6,059 nt of DNA from the NCBI GenBank assembly GCA_007131435.1, contig SLQM01000088.1, positions 1 through 6,059 of the forward strand, written 5' to 3'. Below the pieces are notes generated by a model. The model searched no databases and was not told the origin of the DNA. It was given only the letters and a program-made list of their open reading frames with translations. Positions within the stretch are counted from its first letter, which is position 1; the number at the start of each line of letters is the position of its first letter. The position numbers and the translations under genes were made by a program. This DNA is from Syntrophomonadaceae bacterium (lineage in GTDB: Bacteria > Bacillota > Dethiobacteria > DTU022). Positions 1-6,059 of the stretch are shown here, one piece after another.

Positions 1-1285
1 AGGCTAATAGTTTTCCCTGCAGCTCTATCTCGCCTGAAGTTGCTTCTTCAAGTCCGGCAATGCAGCGCGCTAAGGTGGTTTTGCCACAGCCTGATTCGCC
101 GACTATGCCCATGGTAAAGGAACTGCGCATCCGCACCGAAATATCATCTACCGCTTTCAGCTCCGCCTTTTTAGCGCCAAATAGCGAACCGATACCAGGC
201 GTAAAGGGGAAGTATTTTTTTATGTTGCGCGCTTCCAGGACTATATCGCCCAGCTCTTCTTCATGGTGTGCCCGTAATTCGTCTTTACGCTCAATCTTTT
301 CCTGCAGCTGGTCAACCCGGCGGCAGGCGCTGAAATGATTTTCTGCTATTTCCTTTAATGGAGGCCTCTCATTCTCGCAGGCTTCTTCGACCAGCTCGCA
401 GCGGGGAGCAAAGATGCAGCCACCGGGCAGGTCATCAGGCCTGGGGATGTAGCCAGGTATGGAGCTTAAGCTGATATCTTTTTTGCTGGCATCAACCCGC
501 GGCACACAGCCTAACAGCCCCCTGGTATAGGGGTGCAGCCTTTTCTTAAATACTTCATCTATAGAGCCTTCTTCCATGATCTCTCCAGCATAGAGAACGC
601 CGATCTTGTCGCACAGCCTGGCCACCACCCCTAAGTTGTGGGTGATAAACAGGATGGCCGTGTTGTAATCTGCCATCAGTTCGTGAATCAGGTCTAAGAT
701 CACAGCTTCTGTGGTCACATCTAGGGCAGTTGTAGGTTCGTCCATGATCATGAATTCCGGGTTGGTTGACATGGCCGTAGCGATCAGCACTCTTTGCAGC
801 ATCCCGCCTGATAGCTGGTGGGCATACCTTTTGGCCACCGATTCGGGATCTGGCATTCTAACCTTGGTCAGCATCTCTATCGCCCGGTCGCGGGCATCTT
901 TTTTGTTCATTCCCAGGTGAATGCGGGCCATTTCGGCAATCTGATCGCCGATCAGCATCGATGGGTTGATCGAGGCATTGGGATCCTGGTGAACCATGGT
1001 CACCCTGGAGCCCCAGATCTTGCGCACTTCTTTACGCGGCAGCTGGTAGAGGTCGGTGTCTGATAGCTTTATGCTTCCGCTGGTAATTTTCCCGTTCGCC
1101 GGCAGGTAGCGTACTACCGCCCTGGCCAGTGTAGTTTTACCAGAGCCTGATTCACCAACCAGGCCATAGATTTCGCCAGGCGCTATTTTCAGGGAAACAT
1201 TTCTTACCGTATGCAGCGGCCCTTTATCTGTTTCGTAAGTAACTGTCACATTTTTAACATCTAAAACTGCTCCGTTATCCGACAT
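1..1285 (-). CDS. Fused DppD-DppF-type peptide ABC transporter ATPase (3' end outside window)
   Basis: Cytoplasmic ATPase that would power an oligopeptide/dipeptide-type (Opp/Dpp/Nik family) importer. I translated 428 uninterrupted codons down to the left edge, with no stop. The first nucleotide-binding domain has Walker A GESGSGKTT (residues 44-52), Q-loop HQDP (99-102), signature LSGGMLQ (158-164), Walker B FMIMDEPTTALD (178-189) and switch His (216). It is followed by the DppD/OppD C-terminal region with Cys 290, 296, 304 and 321 in GCIFAPRC...C...C spacing, which in this family can bind an iron-sulfur cluster. After a charged linker (about 325-347) a second, DppF-like domain begins, with Walker A GESGCGKTT (396-404); the rest is cut off. 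One chain therefore carries both ATPases, as in YejF or GsiA. The ATG at 1283-1285 is chosen because GGGAGG lies 8 nt upstream; it overlaps the permease end by 11 bp, suggesting translational coupling. The substrate cannot be read from the sequence. Confidence 0.93.
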   Translation of the reverse strand, partial: MSDNGAVLDVKNVTVTYETDKGPLHTVRNVSLKIAPGEIYGLVGESGSGKTTLARAVVRYLPANGKITSGSIKLSDTDLYQLPRKEVRKIWGSRVTMVHQDPNASINPSMLIGDQIAEMARIHLGMNKKDARDRAIEMLTKVRMPDPESVAKRYAHQLSGGMLQRVLIATAMSTNPEFMIMDEPTTALDVTTEAVILDLIHELMADYNTAILFITHNLGVVARLCDKIGVLYAGEIMEEGSIDEVFKKRLHPYTRGLLGCVPRVDASKKDISLSSIPGYIPRPDDLPGGCIFAPRCELVEEACENERPPLKEIAENHFSACRRVDQLQEKIERKDELRAHHEEELGDIVLEARNIKKYFPFTPGIGSLFGAKKAELKAVDDISVRMRSSFTMGIVGESGCGKTTLARCIAGLEEATSGEIELQGKLLA

Positions 1286-2162
1286 CTGATACACCTCCCG
1301 GAAGCAGCATGCGGCGTAAGCCGTCGCTCATAAAGCCTACCCCAACAACTAAAAGGGCAATGGCTCCGGCGGGGAAGTACAACACCCACTGGGCCTGGTA
1401 AAACCAGGTTCTGGCTTCACCAACCATTAAGCCCCAGTCAGGGGATGGTGGCTGCACGCCGAGACCTAAAAAGCCCAGGGAGGCCACTAAAAAGATGGAA
1501 TAGGAAAAGCGCATCGATGCTTCCACGGCCAGGCTGGGCAGTACATTGGGCAGTATTTCCTTGTAGAGGATATAGAGGCTGGACTCGCCGCGCATCCTTG
1601 CCGCTTCAACAAACTGCCTGGTTTTTAGTTCCAAAACCACGCTTCTTACTACCCTGGCCACCATGGGAATATAGAGAAACCCCACTACCAGGATCACATT
1701 AAAACGTGAGGGGCCAAGGGCAAAGAGAATCACCATGGCCAGCAGAAGTGGCGGAATTGATAAGATTACGTCCATCGCCCGCATCACCAGTTCGTCAAAG
1801 AGACCGCCCCGGTAACCGGAAAATAGACCTAAAAGCAAACCAAAGAAAACAGCCAGCGCTGTACCTGAGCCGGCCACGGTCAATACATCACGGCTTCCGA
1901 CCAGGATACGGCTGTAAATGTCGCGCCCGAATTGGTCAGTGCCAAAAATGTGCTCTTCAGATGGTGGATCGAGTCTTAAGGCCAGGTTCTGCTGCGAATA
2001 GTGGTAGGGTGCAATCATCGGTCCAAAAATGGCTATGAACAGGAAAGCCAGGACTATGGCAAAGCCAATATAAGTGGTCGGGTAACGGCGCAGGCGGGTG
2101 AATATTTTTCCCAGGTAAGAAACTCCCGCATTTTTCTTTTCTTCCCCATTTGCAAGTGCCAT
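1275..2162 (-). CDS. DppC/OppC-family ABC transporter permease
   Basis: Inner-membrane permease subunit of a peptide/nickel-type ABC importer, 295 aa, a normal length for the DppC/OppC branch. A short charged cytoplasmic N-terminus precedes a first hydrophobic segment (about 32-51). Next comes the branch-typical periplasmic stretch with HIFGTDQFGRDIYSR (71-85), then hydrophobic segments at about 97-116, 132-150, 155-175, 217-236 and 262-279. The cytoplasmic EAA loop, which docks onto the ATPase, is clear: EAARMRG (186-192) followed by EILPN (202-206). The C-terminus MSDGLRRMLLPG is also typical. The ATG at 2160-2162 has a strong GGGAGGGAG just upstream. The stop overlaps the start of the fused ATPase, so the two are surely co-expressed. 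These transporters normally use a DppB/DppC heterodimer, and the gene just upstream is a racemase, not dppB, so the partner must be encoded elsewhere. Substrate (dipeptide, oligopeptide or other) is not determinable. Confidence 0.95.
   Translation of the reverse strand: MALANGEEKKNAGVSYLGKIFTRLRRYPTTYIGFAIVLAFLFIAIFGPMIAPYHYSQQNLALRLDPPSEEHIFGTDQFGRDIYSRILVGSRDVLTVAGSGTALAVFFGLLLGLFSGYRGGLFDELVMRAMDVILSIPPLLLAMVILFALGPSRFNVILVVGFLYIPMVARVVRSVVLELKTRQFVEAARMRGESSLYILYKEILPNVLPSLAVEASMRFSYSIFLVASLGFLGLGVQPPSPDWGLMVGEARTWFYQAQWVLYFPAGAIALLVVGVGFMSDGLRRMLLPGGVSDVG
1294..1299 (-). promoter_or_regulatory. Ribosome binding site of the fused ATPase
   Basis: GGGAGG on the minus strand, 8 nt before the ATG at 1285. 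It sits inside the permease coding sequence and fixes the overlapping start of the ATPase gene. Confidence 0.8.
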
Positions 2163-2243
2163 AAGCTCCCTCCCTTGTAGAGAAATATATACAGCTCCGG
2201 CAGAATTCCGCTAACTTACGGAACTGTGAGCCAGATAATCTTT
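2163..2243 (-). other. 81-bp spacer between racemase and permease genes, with weak hairpin
   Basis: This is the longest gap in the operon. It holds an inverted repeat TTCCG/CGGAA (2206-2210 with 2219-2223, 8-nt loop), extendable by CAG/CTG with a 2-nt bulge. No run of T follows, so it is not a convincing rho-independent terminator; it could be an RNA-stability or attenuation element. On the minus strand TTAGCG is followed after 17 nt by TATATA, a poor match to a sigma-70 promoter that could give separate expression of the transporter genes. Both readings are tentative. Confidence 0.3.
2166..2174 (-). promoter_or_regulatory. Ribosome binding site of the permease gene
   Basis: GGGAGGGAG on the minus strand, 3-6 nt before the ATG at 2162 depending on which GGGAG core is used. 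It supports this start over internal ones. Confidence 0.75.
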
Positions 2244-3245
2244 CTAAATCCAAAATCCGTTTTTGAGGCTATCATCAGGGTCTATAACCAAACTATTAAA
2301 ACCAGTAATATAAGCATTGCCTGTTATTCTTGGCACTACCCCTTGTATAGGACCAACCATTTCTTCTCTCTGTAGAACTCCGGTAAAGGTAGTACCAAAT
2401 ACACTTTTGTGTATAAACTGCTGCCCGATTTGCAGCTCCCCTTTAGTGTAAAGCCTTGCCATCCTGGCACACGTTCCTGTTCCGCAGGGAGAGCGATCAA
2501 ATTGTGAATCGCCAAATACAACCATGCCTTTATAGACATTATTGCTGTCAGGTTTCTGACAAAACATCATATCATTAAGCAGGTTTACATCAAGATATAG
2601 AGGGTGATTAACTGTAATGATTTCCCTGGCAGTTTTCAAGATTTTCATTCCAGCGTCAACTAGAAAATTAATCTTATTGCTTTCAATAGAAAGTGCCAGA
2701 GGTTCGACATCTACAAAAACAAAAAAGTTGCCTCCGTAAGCAACATCAACGGTAACCTGCCCAATCCCGGGTACTGTTAATGCAATGCCAGAGTCTGATA
2801 TGAAGCTGGGTACGTTTTCCAGTGTAACTTCTCCAACCTTGTTGTTTTCTACCACTACAAATGCATTAACCAGTCCAGAAGGTGTATCCATGATAACTTT
2901 AGTTACAGGTTCTGTAACATTAACCCTACCTATTTCCACCAGTGTCTTAGCTACCGCTAATGCTCCTGCACCACACATTGGTGCATAGTTTAAAAGATCA
3001 AAGTAAAATACCCCAATATCTGCTTCAGTAACTGCCGGCTCAACAAGAACAGCGCCTACCATTCCCCTGTGTCCCCTGGGTTCACAAATTGTGCTGGTGC
3101 GTATCCAATCGAACTGATTGCGCATATTTTCCATTTTCTCAGAAATATTGTTCCCCCGAAGCATTGGCAAACCGCTATGCAAAATTCTGATTGGCTCTCC
3201 TGCAGCATGCGTATCAATAACTGAAATAATATGGCTCATATTCAT
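2244..3245 (-). CDS. Proline racemase / 4-hydroxyproline epimerase family protein
   Basis: Cytoplasmic cofactor-independent enzyme of the proline racemase superfamily (333 aa, full length), which inverts the alpha carbon of proline or hydroxyproline using two cysteines. Family motifs occur in order: IDTHAAGEP near the N-terminus (10-18), EPRGHRGMVGA (55-65), APMCGAGA (88-95) with the first catalytic Cys at 91, DTPSGLV (120-126), YGGNF (170-174), and FDRSPCGTGTCARMA (249-263) with the second Cys at 254, then the C-terminal ITGNAYITGF. Having Cys at both catalytic sites fits a racemase or epimerase rather than trans-3-hydroxy-L-proline dehydratase, where these are usually Ser/Thr. Odd point: the His that normally follows in MCGH is Ala (93), so substrate or rate may differ. 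The first ATG is preferred because GAGG lies 8 nt upstream; a second ATG two codons on would be 14 nt away. It follows the MttB-like gene by 35 bp. L-proline, hydroxyproline or an N-methylated derivative are all possible substrates. Confidence 0.92.
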   Translation of the reverse strand: MNMSHIISVIDTHAAGEPIRILHSGLPMLRGNNISEKMENMRNQFDWIRTSTICEPRGHRGMVGAVLVEPAVTEADIGVFYFDLLNYAPMCGAGALAVAKTLVEIGRVNVTEPVTKVIMDTPSGLVNAFVVVENNKVGEVTLENVPSFISDSGIALTVPGIGQVTVDVAYGGNFFVFVDVEPLALSIESNKINFLVDAGMKILKTAREIITVNHPLYLDVNLLNDMMFCQKPDSNNVYKGMVVFGDSQFDRSPCGTGTCARMARLYTKGELQIGQQFIHKSVFGTTFTGVLQREEMVGPIQGVVPRITGNAYITGFNSLVIDPDDSLKNGFWI

Positions 3246-3253
3246 TATAATAA

Positions 3254-3257
3254 CCTC
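3254..3257 (-). promoter_or_regulatory. Ribosome binding site of the racemase-family gene
   Basis: GAGG (within AACGAGG) on the minus strand, 8 nt from the ATG at 3245 and 14 nt from the alternative ATG at 3239. The spacing favours the longer protein. Confidence 0.6.
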
Positions 3258-3280
3258 GTTATGAATAAAGTCGTTAGATC

Positions 3281-4735
3281 TTACTTAGCACTTACTGCAA
3301 TTTCTTGTTTAGAAATTATATCATCTAAAGAAGCCAGCACATGGTCTTCTAACGGCGCTTGGTTGCCCTGGCTTAAGATATCTTTTATAACTTCAAGATG
3401 TAAATCTATGTATTCTTGTTTTCCGTTAGATACCCAGGTTTCCCACATCATCCGGTTAAAATTATGCGGTTGCCATATTTCTTTTTTAAAGTAATTGAAA
3501 GTGTGATCTTGAGTTAAATATTCATTGCCAATTCCAGCTTTATCAATTGTGTCTACAGCAAGGGTGTCTTCATTAATTGTAGTTCCCTGCCCCACATACC
3601 TGGCGTAACCGATGTAATCATTGCACATTACTAGAAATGGCAGACAGCCAGTCTTCCCGCCTTCAAGATACCCAACGTCATGAATAAGATTTGCCCCGCT
3701 CAATTGGTTCATCAGGATGCTTACTCCTGCCTCGAAACCGGCTTGAGGATCAGGAACAGGTGCATTGGTGCAGCCAGCTTCTGTGAAGTTTGGAATACCA
3801 TAGAATCTTGATAGTTCTGTCATAATCGCAAAATTCATTTGACCTTCAGGGCAGCCATACAAGGAAGTGCTATTTTTCATATCCATGGGGAAACAGCCGC
3901 CACCGATAATTATCGGCGCATGCTTAACATGTAATTGTGAAATTACTACTCCAGCCAAGGCTTCAGCGTTCATCAATGTAATGGTACCCGCTTTAGTCAT
4001 TGGCCCAGTGGCGCCGGAAAGCATTCCTGGTGTATAAACTACAGGCACCCCATATTCATGACATTTCATCATCTTACCTATACCTTCTTCGCTGTGAATT
4101 AATGGTGATATAGGCTCTGAATATAATACCATCAGGGGACTCATTCGCAGGTTGTCCAGCCCACCTACTACCATTGCAGCCATCTCGATAATTGCTTCAG
4201 TATTTCTTACATTATTGGCTGTAAAGATTATCGGCTTAACAGAATTAGCTAACATTGTCTTAAATAAATAAAGCTCGCTAGTTTTTTCCGGCAGTTCTTT
4301 AGCTCCGACATATGTCATGATAAAGTTAAAGTTATTTAGTGATTCAAGAACACGAATTGCTTGTTCAACATCTTCCAGCGTGGAGTATCTTCGTTTTCCT
4401 TTTTCCACATCATAGATAAAAGGCAAATCTGAGCCTGTTCCAAAATAAGACCTATTTTTCGCAAGTGTAATGACCCTATTACCATATCTATCGGCTAGGG
4501 TGATTTTTTTTGGGGTAGTCCTGATACATTCTTCTACCAGTGCTGAGGGTATTCTTACGTGGTTTTCTTTGACCAGACAGCCTGCATCTTTAAGCAATTT
4601 TAACGCCCTGGGATTATCAACCCTGGTGCCGGTTCTTTCTAAAACTTCCAAAGAAGCAACATGTATTCTTTCAAGTTGAGATTCAGTCACCCAGCTCATA
4701 GATGGTGTGGCTTGTTCTAAATAATTTGATATCAT
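3281..4735 (-). CDS. MttB-family (trimethylamine/betaine) methyltransferase, non-pyrrolysine type
   Basis: Member of the trimethylamine methyltransferase (MttB) family, 484 aa, the usual length. Characterised members move a methyl group from a methylamine or quaternary amine to the cobalt of a corrinoid protein. The N-terminal region RIHVASLEVLERTGTRVDN (23-41), with AGCLV at 51-55, is the family's opening helix and turn. The barrel part carries GGGCFPMDM (278-286), YGCPEG (293-298), FYGIPNF (311-317), PDPQAGFE (328-335), LEGGKTG (357-363), and near the end DTLAVDTID (390-398) and QDHTFNYF (409-416). Archaeal MttB needs a read-through TAG for pyrrolysine in the C-terminal half; here the frame is open throughout, so this belongs to the large non-Pyl group that includes glycine betaine, proline betaine and carnitine demethylases. 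AGGAGG lies 9 nt before the ATG and hutH ends 17 bp upstream. Neither a corrinoid protein nor its activase is in the window. The substrate is unknown; the neighbouring racemase makes proline betaine worth testing. Confidence 0.92.
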   Translation of the reverse strand: MISNYLEQATPSMSWVTESQLERIHVASLEVLERTGTRVDNPRALKLLKDAGCLVKENHVRIPSALVEECIRTTPKKITLADRYGNRVITLAKNRSYFGTGSDLPFIYDVEKGKRRYSTLEDVEQAIRVLESLNNFNFIMTYVGAKELPEKTSELYLFKTMLANSVKPIIFTANNVRNTEAIIEMAAMVVGGLDNLRMSPLMVLYSEPISPLIHSEEGIGKMMKCHEYGVPVVYTPGMLSGATGPMTKAGTITLMNAEALAGVVISQLHVKHAPIIIGGGCFPMDMKNSTSLYGCPEGQMNFAIMTELSRFYGIPNFTEAGCTNAPVPDPQAGFEAGVSILMNQLSGANLIHDVGYLEGGKTGCLPFLVMCNDYIGYARYVGQGTTINEDTLAVDTIDKAGIGNEYLTQDHTFNYFKKEIWQPHNFNRMMWETWVSNGKQEYIDLHLEVIKDILSQGNQAPLEDHVLASLDDIISKQEIAVSAK

Positions 4736-4744
4736 TACTTTTTT

Positions 4745-4750
4745 CCTCCT
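4745..4750 (-). promoter_or_regulatory. Ribosome binding site of the MttB-family gene
   Basis: Perfect AGGAGG on the minus strand, 9 nt before the ATG at 4735, in the 17-bp gap after hutH. Confidence 0.85.
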
Positions 4751-4752
4751 GT

Positions 4753-6048
4753 TTAGGGTTTTATGGTTATTAACAAACCATCTTTTAGGATTTTTACAAC
4801 TGCTTCAAAGTCAGCGCTTAATTCCTTATCTTTACTTAAAAAACAAACTTCACTTCGTATAGCGTTATATGCCTCTTGCAGTCCCGGGGCAGGCTTTTTA
4901 CCCCTGAAATCTATACCCTGGCAGGCACAGATTGCCTCAATGGCAAGAACATACTGCGTGTTTTCAAGCACTTCCCTGCATTTTCGGGCAGCAATCGTTC
5001 CCATGCTGACATGGTCTTCCTGGTCTGCCGATGTAGGTATGGAGTCTACACTGGCCGGGTGCGATAATACCTTGTTTTCACTGACCAGGGCAGCTGCAGT
5101 GTATTGTGCCATCATGTAGCCATCATTTAAACCGCTTTTTTCTACCAGGAAGGCGGGCAGACCCATACTGAGGGCAGGGTTGGTTAATCTTTCTGTCCGA
5201 AGCTGCGAGATGTTGGCAAGTTCTGAAATGGCAATCGCCAGAAAATCCATTACCAGGGCCACGGGCTGGCCATGGAAATTGCCACCCGAGAGAACTTCAC
5301 CGCTTTCCGGAAATACCAGGGGATTATCGGTTACGGAATTCATCTCCCTGACGATAACCTGCTTGACATAGGCTATAGTATCCTTTGAAGCGCCATGAAC
5401 CTGGGGAATGCATCTCAGCGAGTAGGCATCCTGAACCCGCCCGTGATCTGCCTCCGCAATGATCTGGCTGTCCTTTAACAGGTTGCGCATATTTTCAGCA
5501 GTCTGAACCTGCCCGGGATGGGGGCGGATGGCATGAATTTTATGATCAAAGGCCAGGGGAACTGCTTCAAGTGCTTCAGCGCTCAGCGCCCCAAAAAGAT
5601 CGGCTAGGCAGGCCAGCTTTTCTGCATCATAAACTGCCAGCGCACCAATAGCCGTCATGGCCTGGGTGCCGTTGCAGAGCGACAACCCTTCTTTGGCCTT
5701 TAAAGTAATGGTAGCAATTCCCGCTTTCTGCATGGCCACAGCCCCGGGAAGGAGTTTTCCGTCATACCAGGCTTCACCGCGCCCAATCAGCACCAGGGCC
5801 AGGTGCGACAGGGGGGCAAGGTCACCGCTTGCACCGACTGAACCTTTTCCGGGCACCACTGGATGAACTTTTTTGTTCAGCATCTCAAGCATAGTTTCTA
5901 CCAGCAGCGGCCTGACACCAGAAAAGCCTGAAGCGAGGGAATTAGCCCGCAGCAAAAGCATGGTCCTTACCACTTCTTCGGGCAGCGGTTCACCCACCCC
6001 TGAGACACAGCTTACAACAAGGTTATACTGCAGCAGGTCTATTTCATC
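4753..6048 (-). CDS. hutH: Histidine ammonia-lyase (HutH), 5' part missing or broken by an in-frame stop
   Basis: Cytoplasmic enzyme that converts L-histidine to trans-urocanate and ammonia, first step of histidine degradation. The MIO cofactor motif is present as GSVGASGDLAPLSHL; it forms from Ala-Ser-Gly at 5824-5832. Numbering from the GTG at 5997, other active-site matches to Pseudomonas putida HAL are Asn109 (CNGTQ), Gln189, Tyr192 and Arg195 (VQDAYSLR), Phe241 (GGNFH) and Glu327 (QEDHVSM). The retained Glu supports histidine over phenylalanine or tyrosine as substrate. The C-terminus is complete; full-length HAL is about 500 aa, so about 75 N-terminal residues are absent. The GTG at 5997 is not a credible start: 17 codons before it still read as HutH (DEIDLLQYNLVVSCVSGVGEP across the GTG), there is no well-placed ribosome binding site, and an in-frame TAA at 6049-6051 precedes them. 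The conserved SHAxG His is Cys here. The gene may be a pseudogene, or the stop may be a sequence error; the intact downstream frame favours a recent event. Confidence 0.88.
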   Translation of the reverse strand, partial: DEIDLLQYNLVVSCVSGVGEPLPEEVVRTMLLLRANSLASGFSGVRPLLVETMLEMLNKKVHPVVPGKGSVGASGDLAPLSHLALVLIGRGEAWYDGKLLPGAVAMQKAGIATITLKAKEGLSLCNGTQAMTAIGALAVYDAEKLACLADLFGALSAEALEAVPLAFDHKIHAIRPHPGQVQTAENMRNLLKDSQIIAEADHGRVQDAYSLRCIPQVHGASKDTIAYVKQVIVREMNSVTDNPLVFPESGEVLSGGNFHGQPVALVMDFLAIAISELANISQLRTERLTNPALSMGLPAFLVEKSGLNDGYMMAQYTAAALVSENKVLSHPASVDSIPTSADQEDHVSMGTIAARKCREVLENTQYVLAIEAICACQGIDFRGKKPAPGLQEAYNAIRSEVCFLSKDKELSADFEAVVKILKDGLLITIKP

Positions 6049-6051
6049 TTA
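6049..6051 (-). other. In-frame TAA within hutH homology
   Basis: The codons just downstream (Asp-Glu-Ile-Asp-Leu-Leu-Gln) align with the HutH helix that usually reads like ISPEDLEELQ, and the two codons just upstream in the same frame read Val-Ser, as expected before this helix. A single base change from Lys, Gln, Glu, Ser, Leu or Tyr codons would give this stop. The other two minus-strand frames also have stops within the last 50 bases, so a simple frameshift does not obviously repair it. Only 8 bases remain to the right, so the upstream part cannot be judged. Confidence 0.7.
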
Positions 6052-6059
6052 ACTGACAG

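Noticed and set aside
215..221. Run of seven A on the coding strand of the fused ATPase as a slippery frameshift site
   Set aside because: The zero frame continues correctly into the second Walker A, so no frameshift is needed; no stimulatory structure was seen.
60..338. Plus-strand open frames such as 60-338, 711-1063, 1445-2038, 2785-2988 and 4763-5119
   Set aside because: All lie antisense to genes with recognised domains; their proteins are Ser/Arg/Pro-rich with no motif, as expected of shadow frames.
1957..2253. 98-codon minus-strand open frame across the racemase-permease spacer
   Set aside because: It overlaps the permease N-terminus in another frame and shows no family motif, while the permease has a strong ribosome binding site and clear homology.
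2244..3245. trans-3-hydroxy-L-proline dehydratase
   Set aside because: Both catalytic positions are Cys (91 and 254), whereas the dehydratases usually have Ser/Thr there.
4504..4511. Run of eight A on the coding strand of the MttB-like gene as a phase-variable tract
   Set aside because: The frame is intact on both sides and the tract encodes ordinary Lys-Lys in an AT-rich gene; one tract alone is weak evidence.
3281..4735. Pyrrolysine-type MttB with an internal amber codon
   Set aside because: The family homology is covered by a single open frame with no in-frame TAG, and the length is normal.
2163..4752. Transposon ends or direct repeats flanking the AT-rich block
   Set aside because: Comparing the two spacers and the hutH 3' end by eye gave no shared repeat longer than the ribosome binding sites, and no transposase is present.
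5995..5997. GTG as the true start of hutH
   Set aside because: HutH homology continues upstream of it and no well-spaced ribosome binding site precedes it; it is the Val of the conserved GVGEP motif.

Overview
The window holds five adjacent genes, all on the minus strand. They look like one catabolic and uptake operon, read from right to left: histidine ammonia-lyase (hutH, 5' end missing), an MttB-family (trimethylamine/betaine) methyltransferase without pyrrolysine, a proline racemase/hydroxyproline epimerase family enzyme, a DppC/OppC-type permease, and a fused DppD-DppF-type double ATPase that runs off the left edge. The strong AGGAGG- and GGGAGG-type ribosome binding sites, the MttB-family gene and the amino-acid fermentation theme suggest an anaerobic Bacillota (Clostridia-like) organism of roughly mid-range GC. 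This is inference from gene content; no taxonomic marker is present.

Layout: 1-1285, fused ABC ATPase, its start overlapping the permease end by 11 bp; 1275-2162, permease; 2163-2243, an 81-bp spacer with a weak hairpin; 2244-3245, racemase family; 3246-3280, a short spacer; 3281-4735, MttB family; 4736-4752, a 17-bp spacer; 4753 to the right edge, hutH. There is no gene-free stretch over 300 bp and I see no RNA gene, mobile element, CRISPR array or strong terminator. Promoters must lie right of the window, apart from a possible weak one in the 81-bp spacer.

The likely joint role is import of peptides or amino-acid derivatives by the ABC system and breakdown in the cytoplasm: HutH removes ammonia from histidine, the racemase-family enzyme inverts a proline-like amino acid, and the MttB homologue may take a methyl group from a quaternary amine such as an amino-acid betaine. 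No corrinoid protein, corrinoid activase, substrate-binding protein, DppB partner or urocanate hydratase lies in the window, so the pathway is incomplete here.

The most notable points are: (a) an in-frame TAA in hutH close to the right edge, with clear HutH homology continuing directly after it; (b) Cys in place of the conserved active-site His in the same gene; (c) Ala in place of His in the usual MCGH motif of the racemase; (d) an AT-rich block covering the 3' end of hutH, the mttB-like gene and the racemase gene, set between GC-richer flanks, which may be an acquired module lying where dppB would normally be.
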